This document shows positions 26,200 through 34,410 of a stretch of 64,000 bases of DNA, piece after piece. A program made the translations under genes and the position numbers. The notes below the pieces were generated by a model, which did not search any database, had not been told where the DNA came from, and was given only the letters and a program-made list of their open reading frames with translations. The stretch comes from Arthrobacter sp. AFG20 (GTDB lineage: Bacteria > Actinomycetota > Actinomycetes > Actinomycetales > Micrococcaceae). Within the stretch, counting starts at the first letter, position 1. Every line of letters starts with the position of its first letter. The stretch covers positions 1 through 64,000 of the forward strand of contig NZ_PJMC01000010.1 in NCBI RefSeq assembly GCF_002892795.1, read 5' to 3'.

Positions 26200-27801
26200 T
26201 TGGACGCCTTGGAAATCGCACGCTGGCAATTCGGAATCACTACCGTCTACCACTTCATGATGGTGCCGCTGACAATCGGCCTGGGCCTGGTCGTCGCCGT
26301 GATGCAGACCATCTGGCACCGCACCGGGAATCCGGCCTATCTGCGGATGACCAAGTTCTGGGGGAAGCTCTTCCTCATCAACTTCATCATGGGCGTGGCC
26401 ACGGGCATCGTCCAGGAGTTCCAGTTCGGCATGGCCTGGAGCGAGTACAGCCGGTTTGTGGGTGACGTCTTCGGCGCCCCGCTGGCCCTTGAGGCACTCC
26501 TCGCCTTCTTCGTCGAGTCGACCTTCCTGGGTTTGTGGATCTTCGGCTGGAAGCAGCTCAAGCAGGGCGTCCACCTCGCGTGCCTCTGGATCGCGGTGGT
26601 GGGCTCCTTCTTCTCCGCGTACTTCATCATCGTGGCCAACAGCTGGATGCAGCACCCAGTCGGCGTCACGATGATTGACGGCCGCCCGGTTATGACCGAC
26701 GCCTGGGCCGTCTTCACTAACAACACCGCCCTGGTGGCCGTGCCGCACACGCTCTTTGGTGCACTTGCCGTGGCCGGCGGATTCCTGCTGGGCATCGCCT
26801 GGTACCACCTCTGGCGGCGGCGCCGCGACGGCATCGACGCCGTCGGGGCGGACGGCAAGGTCATCGCCGGTGAGGCCGCGATCCCTGGCCGCGACCGCAC
26901 CGACTACACAGTCTGGATCAAGTCGCTGCGGATCGGCGCCGTCGTCGCCATGATCTCCTTCGCCGGGACCGCGCTCACCGGAGACCTGCAAGGAAAGCTG
27001 ATGTTCGAACAGCAGCCCATGAAGATGGCCGCCGCCGAGGCCGCGTGCCACGACGGTACGGGATTCTCCGTCCTGAGCGTCGGCAACGTCGGCTCCCGCA
27101 ACTGCGACGACATCGTGGCGCTGATCGAGGTGCCGGGAATCCTGTCCTACCTCGCCAAGGGCGACTTCACCACTGAGGTCAAGGGCGTCAACAGCCTGAT
27201 CGACCAGTACAAGGCGGACTACGGCACGCACGTTCCGGACAACCCCATCTACGGTGACCGGGCCGGCCAGGAGGTCGAGTACGTGCCGGTCATGGAGGTC
27301 ACCTACTGGGGCTTCCGGGCCATGATCGGGTTCGGCGGCCTCGCTGCCCTCGCCGCCCTGGTGGCACTTTGGCTGACCCGCAAGGGAACCGTTCCCGAGT
27401 CGCGCTGGCTGATGCGGCTGGCCGTGTTCGGCATCCTGGCTCCCTTCGGTGCCAACGCCGCGGGCTGGATCTTCACGGAAATGGGCCGCCAGCCGTTCGT
27501 CGTGGCACCCAACCCCGACCTCAACGGCATCGACCAGGTCTTCATGTTCACCGCCGCGGCTGTTTCACCAGGGGTTTCCGCCGGCGAAATCCTGACGTCC
27601 CTCATTGTGCTCACCCTGATCTACGCGGTGCTCCTCGTGGTGGAGGTGAAGCTCCTCGTGAAGTACGTCCGGGGCGGCGTCGCCTCGGCAATGCCCGAAC
27701 TGGTCCACGCGCCGGTGGACGAGAACGAGGATGCCACACCCCGCGACGGCGGACCGGACAAGCCCGGGACCCCCGACGACGTCCTGGCCTTCGCCTACTA
27801 A
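26200..27801 (+). CDS. cydA: Cytochrome bd quinol oxidase subunit I
   Basis: Haem-bearing subunit of the bd-type terminal oxidase, oxidising quinol and reducing oxygen at high affinity in the cell membrane. 533 residues with about nine helices. The N-terminus LEIARWQFGITTVYHFMMVPLTIG is typical and contains the haem-ligand histidine. The Q loop (about residues 250-370) has a normal short length, and NAAGWIFTEMGRQPFVV is the conserved C-terminal motif. The start is TTG 26200 (MDALEIARW), with TAGGGA upstream; TTG 26209 is possible. First gene of cydA-cydB-cydDC, and regulated through operators 2 and 3. Confidence 0.95.
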   Translation: MDALEIARWQFGITTVYHFMMVPLTIGLGLVVAVMQTIWHRTGNPAYLRMTKFWGKLFLINFIMGVATGIVQEFQFGMAWSEYSRFVGDVFGAPLALEALLAFFVESTFLGLWIFGWKQLKQGVHLACLWIAVVGSFFSAYFIIVANSWMQHPVGVTMIDGRPVMTDAWAVFTNNTALVAVPHTLFGALAVAGGFLLGIAWYHLWRRRRDGIDAVGADGKVIAGEAAIPGRDRTDYTVWIKSLRIGAVVAMISFAGTALTGDLQGKLMFEQQPMKMAAAEAACHDGTGFSVLSVGNVGSRNCDDIVALIEVPGILSYLAKGDFTTEVKGVNSLIDQYKADYGTHVPDNPIYGDRAGQEVEYVPVMEVTYWGFRAMIGFGGLAALAALVALWLTRKGTVPESRWLMRLAVFGILAPFGANAAGWIFTEMGRQPFVVAPNPDLNGIDQVFMFTAAAVSPGVSAGEILTSLIVLTLIYAVLLVVEVKLLVKYVRGGVASAMPELVHAPVDENEDATPRDGGPDKPGTPDDVLAFAY

Positions 27802-27835
27802 CACCCGAGCCTCCTAAGACCCGAGGATACAAAGC

Positions 27836-28885
27836 ATGGAACTGCTGCCAACCATCTGGTTCATTGCCATCGCCGTCCTGTGGACCGGCTACCTCTTCCT
27901 GGAGGGATTCGACCTGGGCGTCGGAATGCTGATGAAAATCTTTGCCCGCAACAACACCGAACGCCGGGTGCTCCTCAACACCATCGGGCCGGTCTGGGAC
28001 GGAAATGAAGTCTGGCTTCTCACCGCCGGTGGCGCCACCTTCGCGGCCTTCCCGTTCTGGTACGCCTCCCTGTTCTCCGCCCTGTACCTGCCGCTGCTGC
28101 TGGTCCTCGTCGCCCTGATCTTCCGGGCCGTCGCGTTCGAATACCGCGGCAAGGTGGACACCGACCGCTGGCGGAACACCTGGGACTGGGCGATCGCCGT
28201 CGGGTCCTTCCTGGCCGCCTTCGGCGTGGGTGCCGCGCTGGGCCTGACCACCACCGGACTGCCGCTGGACGCCAACGGCGACCGCGACGGCGGGCCGTTC
28301 GCATGGTTCAGCTGGTACGCCGTGCTGGGAGGCCTGGCCGTGGCTGGCTTCGCCCTGCTGCACGCTCTGGCGTTCCTGGCACTGAAGACCGACGGCGACG
28401 TGCGGCACCGGGCTCGGCAGTGGTTTGTGCGGCTGCTTCCCGTCCTGCTCCTCCCGATGGCGGGCTGGGCCATCGGCGTGCAGGTCCTCAGCGGTGAATC
28501 CTGGACGCTGGTTGTCCTCGGGGTGGCCGTGGTTGCCGCGGCTGCGGCCTGGGCCCAGGCCCGGAAGGGAAACGAAGGCCGGGCCTTCCTGGCAATCGGC
28601 GTGTTCCTGCTGGGCGGCTCCGCCTCCATCTTCGGGGCTGTGTTCCCGGTGGTCCTCCCGTCCACCATCGACCCCGCGTTCAACCTCACCATCGCCAACG
28701 CCTCGTCCTCGGACTACACCCTCGGTCTGATGAGCATCGTGGCGTGCGTCGGGCTGCCGCTGGTGATCGCCTACCAGGCGTGGACGTACTGGGTGTTCCG
28801 CCGCCGCGTCAGCGCTGCCCACATCCCGGAGGCGCACAGCTTCCTGCCTGCGGTCGCCGCTAAAGCACTCATCAGGAAAGACTGA
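27836..28885 (+). CDS. cydB: Cytochrome bd quinol oxidase subunit II
   Basis: Partner of CydA, 349 residues with about eight to nine membrane helices and no long soluble domain. The start LLPTIWFIAIAVLWTGYLFLEGFDLGVGML is the family signature, and GPVWDGNEVWLLTAGGATFAAFP follows. ATG 27836 is preceded by GAGGA. It lies 34 bp after cydA and 6 bp before cydDC, so the three are one transcript. Confidence 0.96.
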   Translation: MELLPTIWFIAIAVLWTGYLFLEGFDLGVGMLMKIFARNNTERRVLLNTIGPVWDGNEVWLLTAGGATFAAFPFWYASLFSALYLPLLLVLVALIFRAVAFEYRGKVDTDRWRNTWDWAIAVGSFLAAFGVGAALGLTTTGLPLDANGDRDGGPFAWFSWYAVLGGLAVAGFALLHALAFLALKTDGDVRHRARQWFVRLLPVLLLPMAGWAIGVQVLSGESWTLVVLGVAVVAAAAAWAQARKGNEGRAFLAIGVFLLGGSASIFGAVFPVVLPSTIDPAFNLTIANASSSDYTLGLMSIVACVGLPLVIAYQAWTYWVFRRRVSAAHIPEAHSFLPAVAAKALIRKD

Positions 28886-28891
28886 CCCGCA

Positions 28892-31800
28892 GTGAAACCC
28901 CAGTTCCCGTCAGGACCCTCCACCCGCCGCGCCCTTTACGGGCTGGGCCTGCTGGCTGCCCTAAAGGCCCTGTCCCTGGTTCTCCTGGGGCAGGCCGTCG
29001 CCTCTGTGCTGGCCGGCCTCATGACACAGGACACCGCGTGGGCTGACCAGCTGGGCTGGGGCGCAGCCGGCGTGGCGCTGCGGTCCGTGACGGTCTGGGC
29101 GCAGGGCGTCGCCGCAAGGCGCGCCGCCCTGGGCGTCAAGGAGGAACTGCGCGCGCAGCTCTTGGAGACGGCTCTGCGCAACGGCGTCCGGTCCGCAGGC
29201 CCTTCCGACGGCGGCCTGGCTGTGCTTGCGACGCGCGGCCTGGATGCCCTGGACAGCTACTACACGCAGTATCTCCCCGCGCTGGTGAACTGCGCGGCCA
29301 TACCGCTGCTGCTCGGCGCCCGGATCCTTTTCGCCGACTGGGTCAGCGCGGTGGTGATCGTGCTGACGGTGCCCCTGGTCCCCGTGTTCATGGTGCTGAT
29401 CGGCCGCTACACGGAGGACAAGGTGCGGGATGCGCAGGCGGCCCTGTCCCGGCTCTCCGGGCACATGCTCGAACTCGCCAAGGGTCTGCCGGTGCTGGTG
29501 GGGCTGGGCCGCGCCGCCGCCCAGCGCCGCGCCCTGGAGGACATTTCCGAGGACTACCGGCAGCGGACCATGGGGACCCTGCGGACCGCGTTCCTCTCCG
29601 CGCTCGCCCTGGAACTGATCGCCACCATCTCCGTTGCCGTGGTGGCGGTGTTCATCGGTGTCCGGCTCGTCCACGGCGACATGGCGCTGGAGGCCGGGCT
29701 GCTTGCGCTCATCCTCGCACCCGACTGCTACCTCCCGCTCCGTGAGCTGGGGACCGCGCACCACGCGAGCGACGACGGCCGGGCCGCCCTTGCCGAAACT
29801 ACGGCGGTGCTGGAAGCGCCGGAGCCCCGGCGGCTCGTGCCTGATCCGTCCTCGTCAGGGCCGGCCGGTGTGGAGGCCGCCGATGTGGCGGGCCCGGGCA
29901 GACTCACAGTCCGGGACCTTGCGGTCAGCTATCCGGGACGGCAGGGTCCCGCCGTCGGCCCCCTCAGCTTCACGGCGCCGGCCGGAATGGTCACCGCGCT
30001 GGACGGCCCCAGCGGGGCGGGCAAAAGCACGGCGCTGGGAGTCCTCGCGGGCACGGTCGGAACCGGGGGCGGCACCGCGGTCTCCGGAACTGTTGAAGGG
30101 TTCGCGGCGGGGGATGTGGCCTGGGTGCCGCAGCACCCGGTGATGGTGGCGGACACCGTGCGTGGTGAAGTCCTGCTGTACCTGACGGCGGGGACTCTGG
30201 CGGACGGCACCGCAGCGACCGGTGCAGCCGCTGGCGGCGAAGCACATGCCGCAGGAGTGCTGCGCTGCCTGGCGGCCGTGGGTGCGGAGCATCTGGCGGA
30301 CAAGCATCCTGCCGAACTGAGCCCGGGCGAGCTGCGCCGCGTGGCCCTTGCCCGCGGGCTGGCCCGCATCGAGGCGGGCGCCACGGTACTGCTCCTGGAC
30401 GAGCCCACCGCGCACCTCGACCGGGAATCTGCCGAACGCGTCCACGACGCAATCCGGTCGCTGCGGGGCCGGGCCACCGTCATCCTGGTGGCCCACGACC
30501 GCCAGACGAGGGAACTCGCCGACCGGATCGTGCCGCTGTCCGGAAGTGGAGCGGCGGCATCTGCTGCGCCCACGGTTAAGACGTCGGCCGCTGCCCCTGC
30601 TTCGGCCAGCGCTGCCGACCCCACTGCCGCCGTTCCCACTGCGTCGCCCGACGGCGGGCGAGCCTTCTCGGTGGAGGCCGGAACTACGGCGGCCGGCGTC
30701 CCGGTGGCCGAGGCGCAGCCCGGCTCCGGCCACGTGGCCGGGATGCTTGCGCGGCTGCTCGCGCCCGTCCGCGGACGGTTCGCTGCCTCCGGGTTCGTCG
30801 GCGCCCTGGCCGCCCTTTTCGCCGTCGCGCTGTCGGGGCTGTCCGGCTGGCTCATCCTCCGCGCCAGTGAGCAGCCGCCCATCATGTACCTCCTGACGGC
30901 CATCGTCGGCGTCCGGTTCTTCGGCATCGGCCGGGCCGTTCTGCGTTACTGCGAGCGGCTCCTCCTGCACGAAGCCGTGTTTGCCTCCCTGACGAAGCTC
31001 CGCGGCGGACTCTGGGCGTCCCTCAGCCAGCGGGCATTGTCCCTGCGCCGGCTGCTGCAGGGCGGCAACGTGCTGGGCGCCGTCATCGAGGATGTTGACA
31101 CCGTCCGGGACCTGCTCCCGCGGGTGGTGCTGCCGCCGGTTACCGCCGTGGCGGTGGCCGGGGCTGCTGCCGGTACGGTGGCTTGGCTGCTTCCGGCGGC
31201 CCTGCCGGCAGTGCTCGCCGCAGCCCTGGTAAGCCTGCTGGCCGCGCCCGCCGCGGCCCTGCTCGCCGACCGGATGTCGGCTCAGGCCGAACAGCGGCTG
31301 CGCTCCGGGGTTCTCCGGCGGGTCGCTGCGGCACTCGATGCCAGGGCTGAACTGCACGCGAACGGAGCCAAGGAGCCGGTTCTCGACGGCATCCGTGCTC
31401 TGGACCGGGACGCTACCGCCGCCGTACGGCGTTCGGCCTGGGCTGAAGGACTCGGCCAGGCACTGACCGTGGCCGCGTGCGGCGCGGGCGCCCTCTGCAG
31501 CGCCGTGCTTGCGGCTCCGCAGGTGCTGGCCGGTTCCCTTCCGGCGACCACTGTTGGCGTCGTGGTCCTGCTGCAGCTGGCGCTCGCCGAACCCTTTGGG
31601 GCCATGACGACGGCGGTCCGGCAGTTTCCGGCGCTGCGTGCGGTCCTGCGCCGCATCGGTGAGTCGGGCGTCCTGCAACCGGGAGAATCCGGCGCTAACG
31701 GTAAAGACACCGGGCAGCCCTCCCGGCCCGACTCCCGGGACTCTGGGCTGCCGGGCGTTGAACTGGACGGGTTGTCGGCCGCGTGGCCTGGGGGCGCGAC

Positions 31801-32422
31801 TGTCTTCAGTGGCCTGTCCGCCGTGGCTGAGCCCGGCCGCTGGCTGGCGGTGACCGGACCGTCCGGCGCCGGCAAGTCCACCCTGCTGGCAGTGATGCTG
31901 GGCTTTCTCCCTGCCCGGGCAGGCCGCATCGCGGTGACGGGCACCGCGGCGTGGTGCCCGCAGGAGGCGCACCTCTTCGACTCCACGGTCCGCGGGAACC
32001 TGCTGCTCGGCAGCCCGCGGCAGGAGTCCGGCACCGGGTCCGCTGCGGAGACAGAGCAGGCGATGCGCGAAGCGCTCGCGGCGGTGGGCCTAACGCCCCT
32101 GCTGGCGCGGCTGGAAGACGGCCTGGATACCCGCATTGGCCCGGGCGGGGCGTTTCTCAGCGGTGGCGAACGCCAGCGGCTGGCAGTGGCGCGCACGCTC
32201 ATGACACAGGCCGATGTGATCCTCCTGGACGAGCCCACGGCACACCTCGACGCCGAATCCGGGCGGGCGCTCATTGCGGACCTGCGTGCCGGACTTGCGT
32301 CACGCACCGTGGTGCTGGTGACCCACAATCCGGCCGATATCAGCCCCGGCGATGCGCTCCTGGACCTTCGCCCCGAACACCGGTTGGCTGCCTCCGCGGT
32401 GATGGCGTCCGGCCGCGGTTAG
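28892..32422 (+). CDS. cydDC: Fused CydDC thiol-reductant ABC exporter
   Basis: Heterodimeric-type exporter fused in one chain of 1176 residues. CydDC exports glutathione/cysteine-like thiols in E. coli and is needed to assemble cytochrome bd; in a mycothiol-using organism the cargo is unknown. CydD half: helices 1-330, Walker A GPSGAGKST near residue 370, signature LSPGELRRVALARG and Walker B LLLDEPTAHLD. CydC half: helices about 600-930, Walker A near 990, canonical LSGGERQRLAVART and a second LLLDEPTAHLD. The two ATP sites therefore differ: the first signature is LSPGE, not LSGGQ-like. GTG start at 28892. The stop codon overlaps that of the convergent zinc-ribbon gene. Confidence 0.95.
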   Translation: MKPQFPSGPSTRRALYGLGLLAALKALSLVLLGQAVASVLAGLMTQDTAWADQLGWGAAGVALRSVTVWAQGVAARRAALGVKEELRAQLLETALRNGVRSAGPSDGGLAVLATRGLDALDSYYTQYLPALVNCAAIPLLLGARILFADWVSAVVIVLTVPLVPVFMVLIGRYTEDKVRDAQAALSRLSGHMLELAKGLPVLVGLGRAAAQRRALEDISEDYRQRTMGTLRTAFLSALALELIATISVAVVAVFIGVRLVHGDMALEAGLLALILAPDCYLPLRELGTAHHASDDGRAALAETTAVLEAPEPRRLVPDPSSSGPAGVEAADVAGPGRLTVRDLAVSYPGRQGPAVGPLSFTAPAGMVTALDGPSGAGKSTALGVLAGTVGTGGGTAVSGTVEGFAAGDVAWVPQHPVMVADTVRGEVLLYLTAGTLADGTAATGAAAGGEAHAAGVLRCLAAVGAEHLADKHPAELSPGELRRVALARGLARIEAGATVLLLDEPTAHLDRESAERVHDAIRSLRGRATVILVAHDRQTRELADRIVPLSGSGAAASAAPTVKTSAAAPASASAADPTAAVPTASPDGGRAFSVEAGTTAAGVPVAEAQPGSGHVAGMLARLLAPVRGRFAASGFVGALAALFAVALSGLSGWLILRASEQPPIMYLLTAIVGVRFFGIGRAVLRYCERLLLHEAVFASLTKLRGGLWASLSQRALSLRRLLQGGNVLGAVIEDVDTVRDLLPRVVLPPVTAVAVAGAAAGTVAWLLPAALPAVLAAALVSLLAAPAAALLADRMSAQAEQRLRSGVLRRVAAALDARAELHANGAKEPVLDGIRALDRDATAAVRRSAWAEGLGQALTVAACGAGALCSAVLAAPQVLAGSLPATTVGVVVLLQLALAEPFGAMTTAVRQFPALRAVLRRIGESGVLQPGESGANGKDTGQPSRPDSRDSGLPGVELDGLSAAWPGGATVFSGLSAVAEPGRWLAVTGPSGAGKSTLLAVMLGFLPARAGRIAVTGTAAWCPQEAHLFDSTVRGNLLLGSPRQESGTGSAAETEQAMREALAAVGLTPLLARLEDGLDTRIGPGGAFLSGGERQRLAVARTLMTQADVILLDEPTAHLDAESGRALIADLRAGLASRTVVLVTHNPADISPGDALLDLRPEHRLAASAVMASGRG

Positions 32423-32649
32423 CCCACCAGCGCCTGCTTCTGGCGGCCGTTGACCACCGACGTGGCTCCGCAGTTCGAGCAGGTGATCCGGTAGGAGCGG
32501 GACGTCGTGAAAACCGGGATGAAGAACAGCGTGAACTTCGTGGCGCGCTCCTCCAGGTGGTGGTGGATGAACACGCCGCAGTACCGGCAGGATGCCGCCC
32601 GGCCGGGGAGCAGCTTCTGGACTGTCTTGAACCCGAAGAGTAGAAGCAT
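32419..32649 (-). CDS. Zinc-ribbon domain protein
   Basis: 76-residue protein with two CxxC pairs, Cys21/Cys24 (CRYCG) and Cys57/Cys60 (CSNCG), flanking a hydrophobic strand region (KFTLFFIPVFTTSRSYRI). This is the zinc-ribbon layout of small actinobacterial proteins of unknown role. Start ATG 32649; upstream in-frame codons to 32835 look non-coding. The stop overlaps the cydDC stop by 4 bp, so transcripts converge without a terminator and could form antisense overlap. Confidence 0.8.
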   Translation of the reverse strand: MLLLFGFKTVQKLLPGRAASCRYCGVFIHHHLEERATKFTLFFIPVFTTSRSYRITCSNCGATSVVNGRQKQALVG

Positions 32650-32780
32650 GCTGTGCCTTTCAGGGAACGCCGGGGTAACTGTCCCAGCCCGATGATGGCA
32701 CCAGCCTAAGGCTTCCCGTGCCATCGCGTCAGGAGTACCAGCCAGCGTCAGGAATGATGGCGCCGCCTCTTCCCGGCGGC

Positions 32781-32786
32781 TAGCCT
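32781..32786 (+). promoter_or_regulatory. Leaderless -10 of the tandem GNAT gene
   Basis: TAGCCT ends exactly 6 nt before ATG 32793 and no Shine-Dalgarno is present. Confidence 0.5.
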
Positions 32787-32792
32787 GTTCCC

Positions 32793-33860
32793 ATGACGCA
32801 CACGGACGCCTCTGACCTGACCGCGGACGGCTCACCTGAGCTGACGGCCGTCGGCTTTCCGGAACTGCACTGGCGCAGCGCCAGACCCGCGGACCTGGAC
32901 GCGTGGGCTGCGCTGATCGCCCGCACCGCGGCCGTCGAGGAGCCGGTGTGGTTTGAACGGCGGGCGGACCTGGAACAGATCATGGAGTCCAAGAACAACC
33001 CGGTGGGGCCGAACACGGTACTGGGCCTGGACTCCGACGGCATCGCCCGGGCATACGCCCGCCTCACCAAGAACAAGGACGGGGCCAAGGCTCACGGATT
33101 CTGTGCCGTGGACCCGCAGTGGCAGCGCCGCGGCGTCGGCTCAGCCCTCCTGTCCTGGCTGGAGGCGCGGACCAGGCAGCGGTTCACCGAGGATGCCGGT
33201 GTGGGGCCGGACGGAGCAGGGCCAGGCAATGCAGGGCCAGGCACTGCAGAGCTTGTACCGCGGCTGCGGATTTTCATTGAACAGAAGCAGCAGCACCAGT
33301 GCGCGCTCCTGGAGGAGTCCGGGTATGGGGTGGTCCGCTACTACAACGAGATGCACCGTCCGCTCTCGGCTCCGCTGCCCGAGGCGCCACTGGAGCACGG
33401 CTTGGAGCTGGTGCCGATGGAACCAGGACTGAGCGAAGCCCTGCGCCTGGCGCACAACCAAATCTTCGCCGATCACTGGGGAAGCGAACCGCGGGACGAG
33501 GAGTCATGGGGCTTCGTGGTCAACGACCCCCTGGCCCGGCCCGATCTCAGCGCCGTTGTGCTGGCGAGCAGCACGGGTGAGGTCGTTGGCTACCAGCTGG
33601 CCAGCCACGACCCGGACACCGCCGTGACGCGCGGATTCAGCGAGGGCTACACGGACCTGCTCGGTGTCCGCCGGGAGTTCCGCGGGCGCGGCGTCGCGCA
33701 GGCACTTCTGGCCGACGCCATGCGGCGCTTTGCCGCCGCCGGCCTGGACAAGGCGTCACTGGACGTGGACTCCGAGAACCCCACCGGGGCCATGGCGCTG
33801 TACCGCAAGATGGGTTACGTCCCGGTCAATACGAGCCTCGCGTGGGACAAGGTGCTGTAG
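32793..33860 (+). CDS. Tandem GNAT acetyltransferase (mycothiol-synthase-like fold)
   Basis: 355 residues with two GNAT domains. The first contains the acetyl-CoA motif QWQRRGVGSALLSWLEARTR and the second contains RREFRGRGVAQALLADAMRR with the end SENPTGAMALYRKMGY. The two-domain form resembles MshD, the last enzyme of mycothiol synthesis, but MshD identity needs alignment. Between the domains is a Gly/Ala-rich insert (AGPGNAGPGTAEL). ATG 32793 fits the leaderless design. Convergent with the DinB gene. Confidence 0.82.
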   Translation: MTHTDASDLTADGSPELTAVGFPELHWRSARPADLDAWAALIARTAAVEEPVWFERRADLEQIMESKNNPVGPNTVLGLDSDGIARAYARLTKNKDGAKAHGFCAVDPQWQRRGVGSALLSWLEARTRQRFTEDAGVGPDGAGPGNAGPGTAELVPRLRIFIEQKQQHQCALLEESGYGVVRYYNEMHRPLSAPLPEAPLEHGLELVPMEPGLSEALRLAHNQIFADHWGSEPRDEESWGFVVNDPLARPDLSAVVLASSTGEVVGYQLASHDPDTAVTRGFSEGYTDLLGVRREFRGRGVAQALLADAMRRFAAAGLDKASLDVDSENPTGAMALYRKMGYVPVNTSLAWDKVL

Positions 33861-33879
33861 CTCTGACGTAAACCGCCGG

Positions 33880-34398
33880 TCAGCCGTCCACGTCCGCAAG
33901 GTGATGGACGACGTCGTGCAGGAAATACTGCGCGAGCGTCAGGACGGTGAACTCCGAGCCGTTGCTGCGCAGCCCGGTCCGGTCCCACTGCGACTCCTGC
34001 ACCCTGGCGAAGGACGCCGCCACCTGCCCGCCCTCCGCGGTGAGCTCGGCGCTCACCACGGCGGGGTCGGCGTTCGCGTAGTCGCTCTCCACCGCCGTCT
34101 GGTCCTGGTCCCAGTTCTCAAACTTGGCATTGTCCTCGCTGAGCATCAGGTTGAGACGGCGGTCGAAGAGGTTGAACACATCCCTGACATGGCAGGCGTA
34201 CTCCAGCGCGGACCAGGTGCTGCTGTCCGGGCGTTCGCCGGCGTCCGGCCGCCGGAGCACGGCCCGCCAGCGCGGCAGCATGTTTTCGACGCTGCCGGGA
34301 ACAGTCGACGGCGTAACGGTGGACGCGTCGAAGCCGCACTGGCTGCAGGGGCGGGACAGGACCCAGGTCCAGTCCTTTTCATCCGGGATGATAGGCAT
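33880..34398 (-). CDS. DinB family protein
   Basis: 172-residue four-helix bundle protein of the DinB/YfiT type. Candidate metal ligands are in YACHVRDVF (middle) and LHDVVHHLADV (end), giving the usual three histidines. Family members are putative metal-dependent thiol transferases, in Actinobacteria often mycothiol-dependent; no substrate can be named. ATG 34398 has TAGACT 6 nt upstream, and this hexamer contains the parC stop codon, so it may have its own promoter although it lies 9 bp after parC. Confidence 0.85.
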   Translation of the reverse strand: MPIIPDEKDWTWVLSRPCSQCGFDASTVTPSTVPGSVENMLPRWRAVLRRPDAGERPDSSTWSALEYACHVRDVFNLFDRRLNLMLSEDNAKFENWDQDQTAVESDYANADPAVVSAELTAEGGQVAASFARVQESQWDRTGLRSNGSEFTVLTLAQYFLHDVVHHLADVDG

Positions 34399-34404
34399 GG
34401 CAGT

Positions 34405-34410
34405 AGTCTA
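34405..34410 (-). promoter_or_regulatory. Leaderless -10 of the DinB gene, over the parC stop
   Basis: TAGACT on the minus strand ends 6 nt before ATG 34398. Its first three bases are the parC stop codon TAG. Confidence 0.5.

Noticed and set aside
25930..27231. Extension of the blaI reading frame upstream through cydA
   Set aside because: CydA is unmistakable on the other strand; ATG 25929 has a good Shine-Dalgarno and matches the family start.
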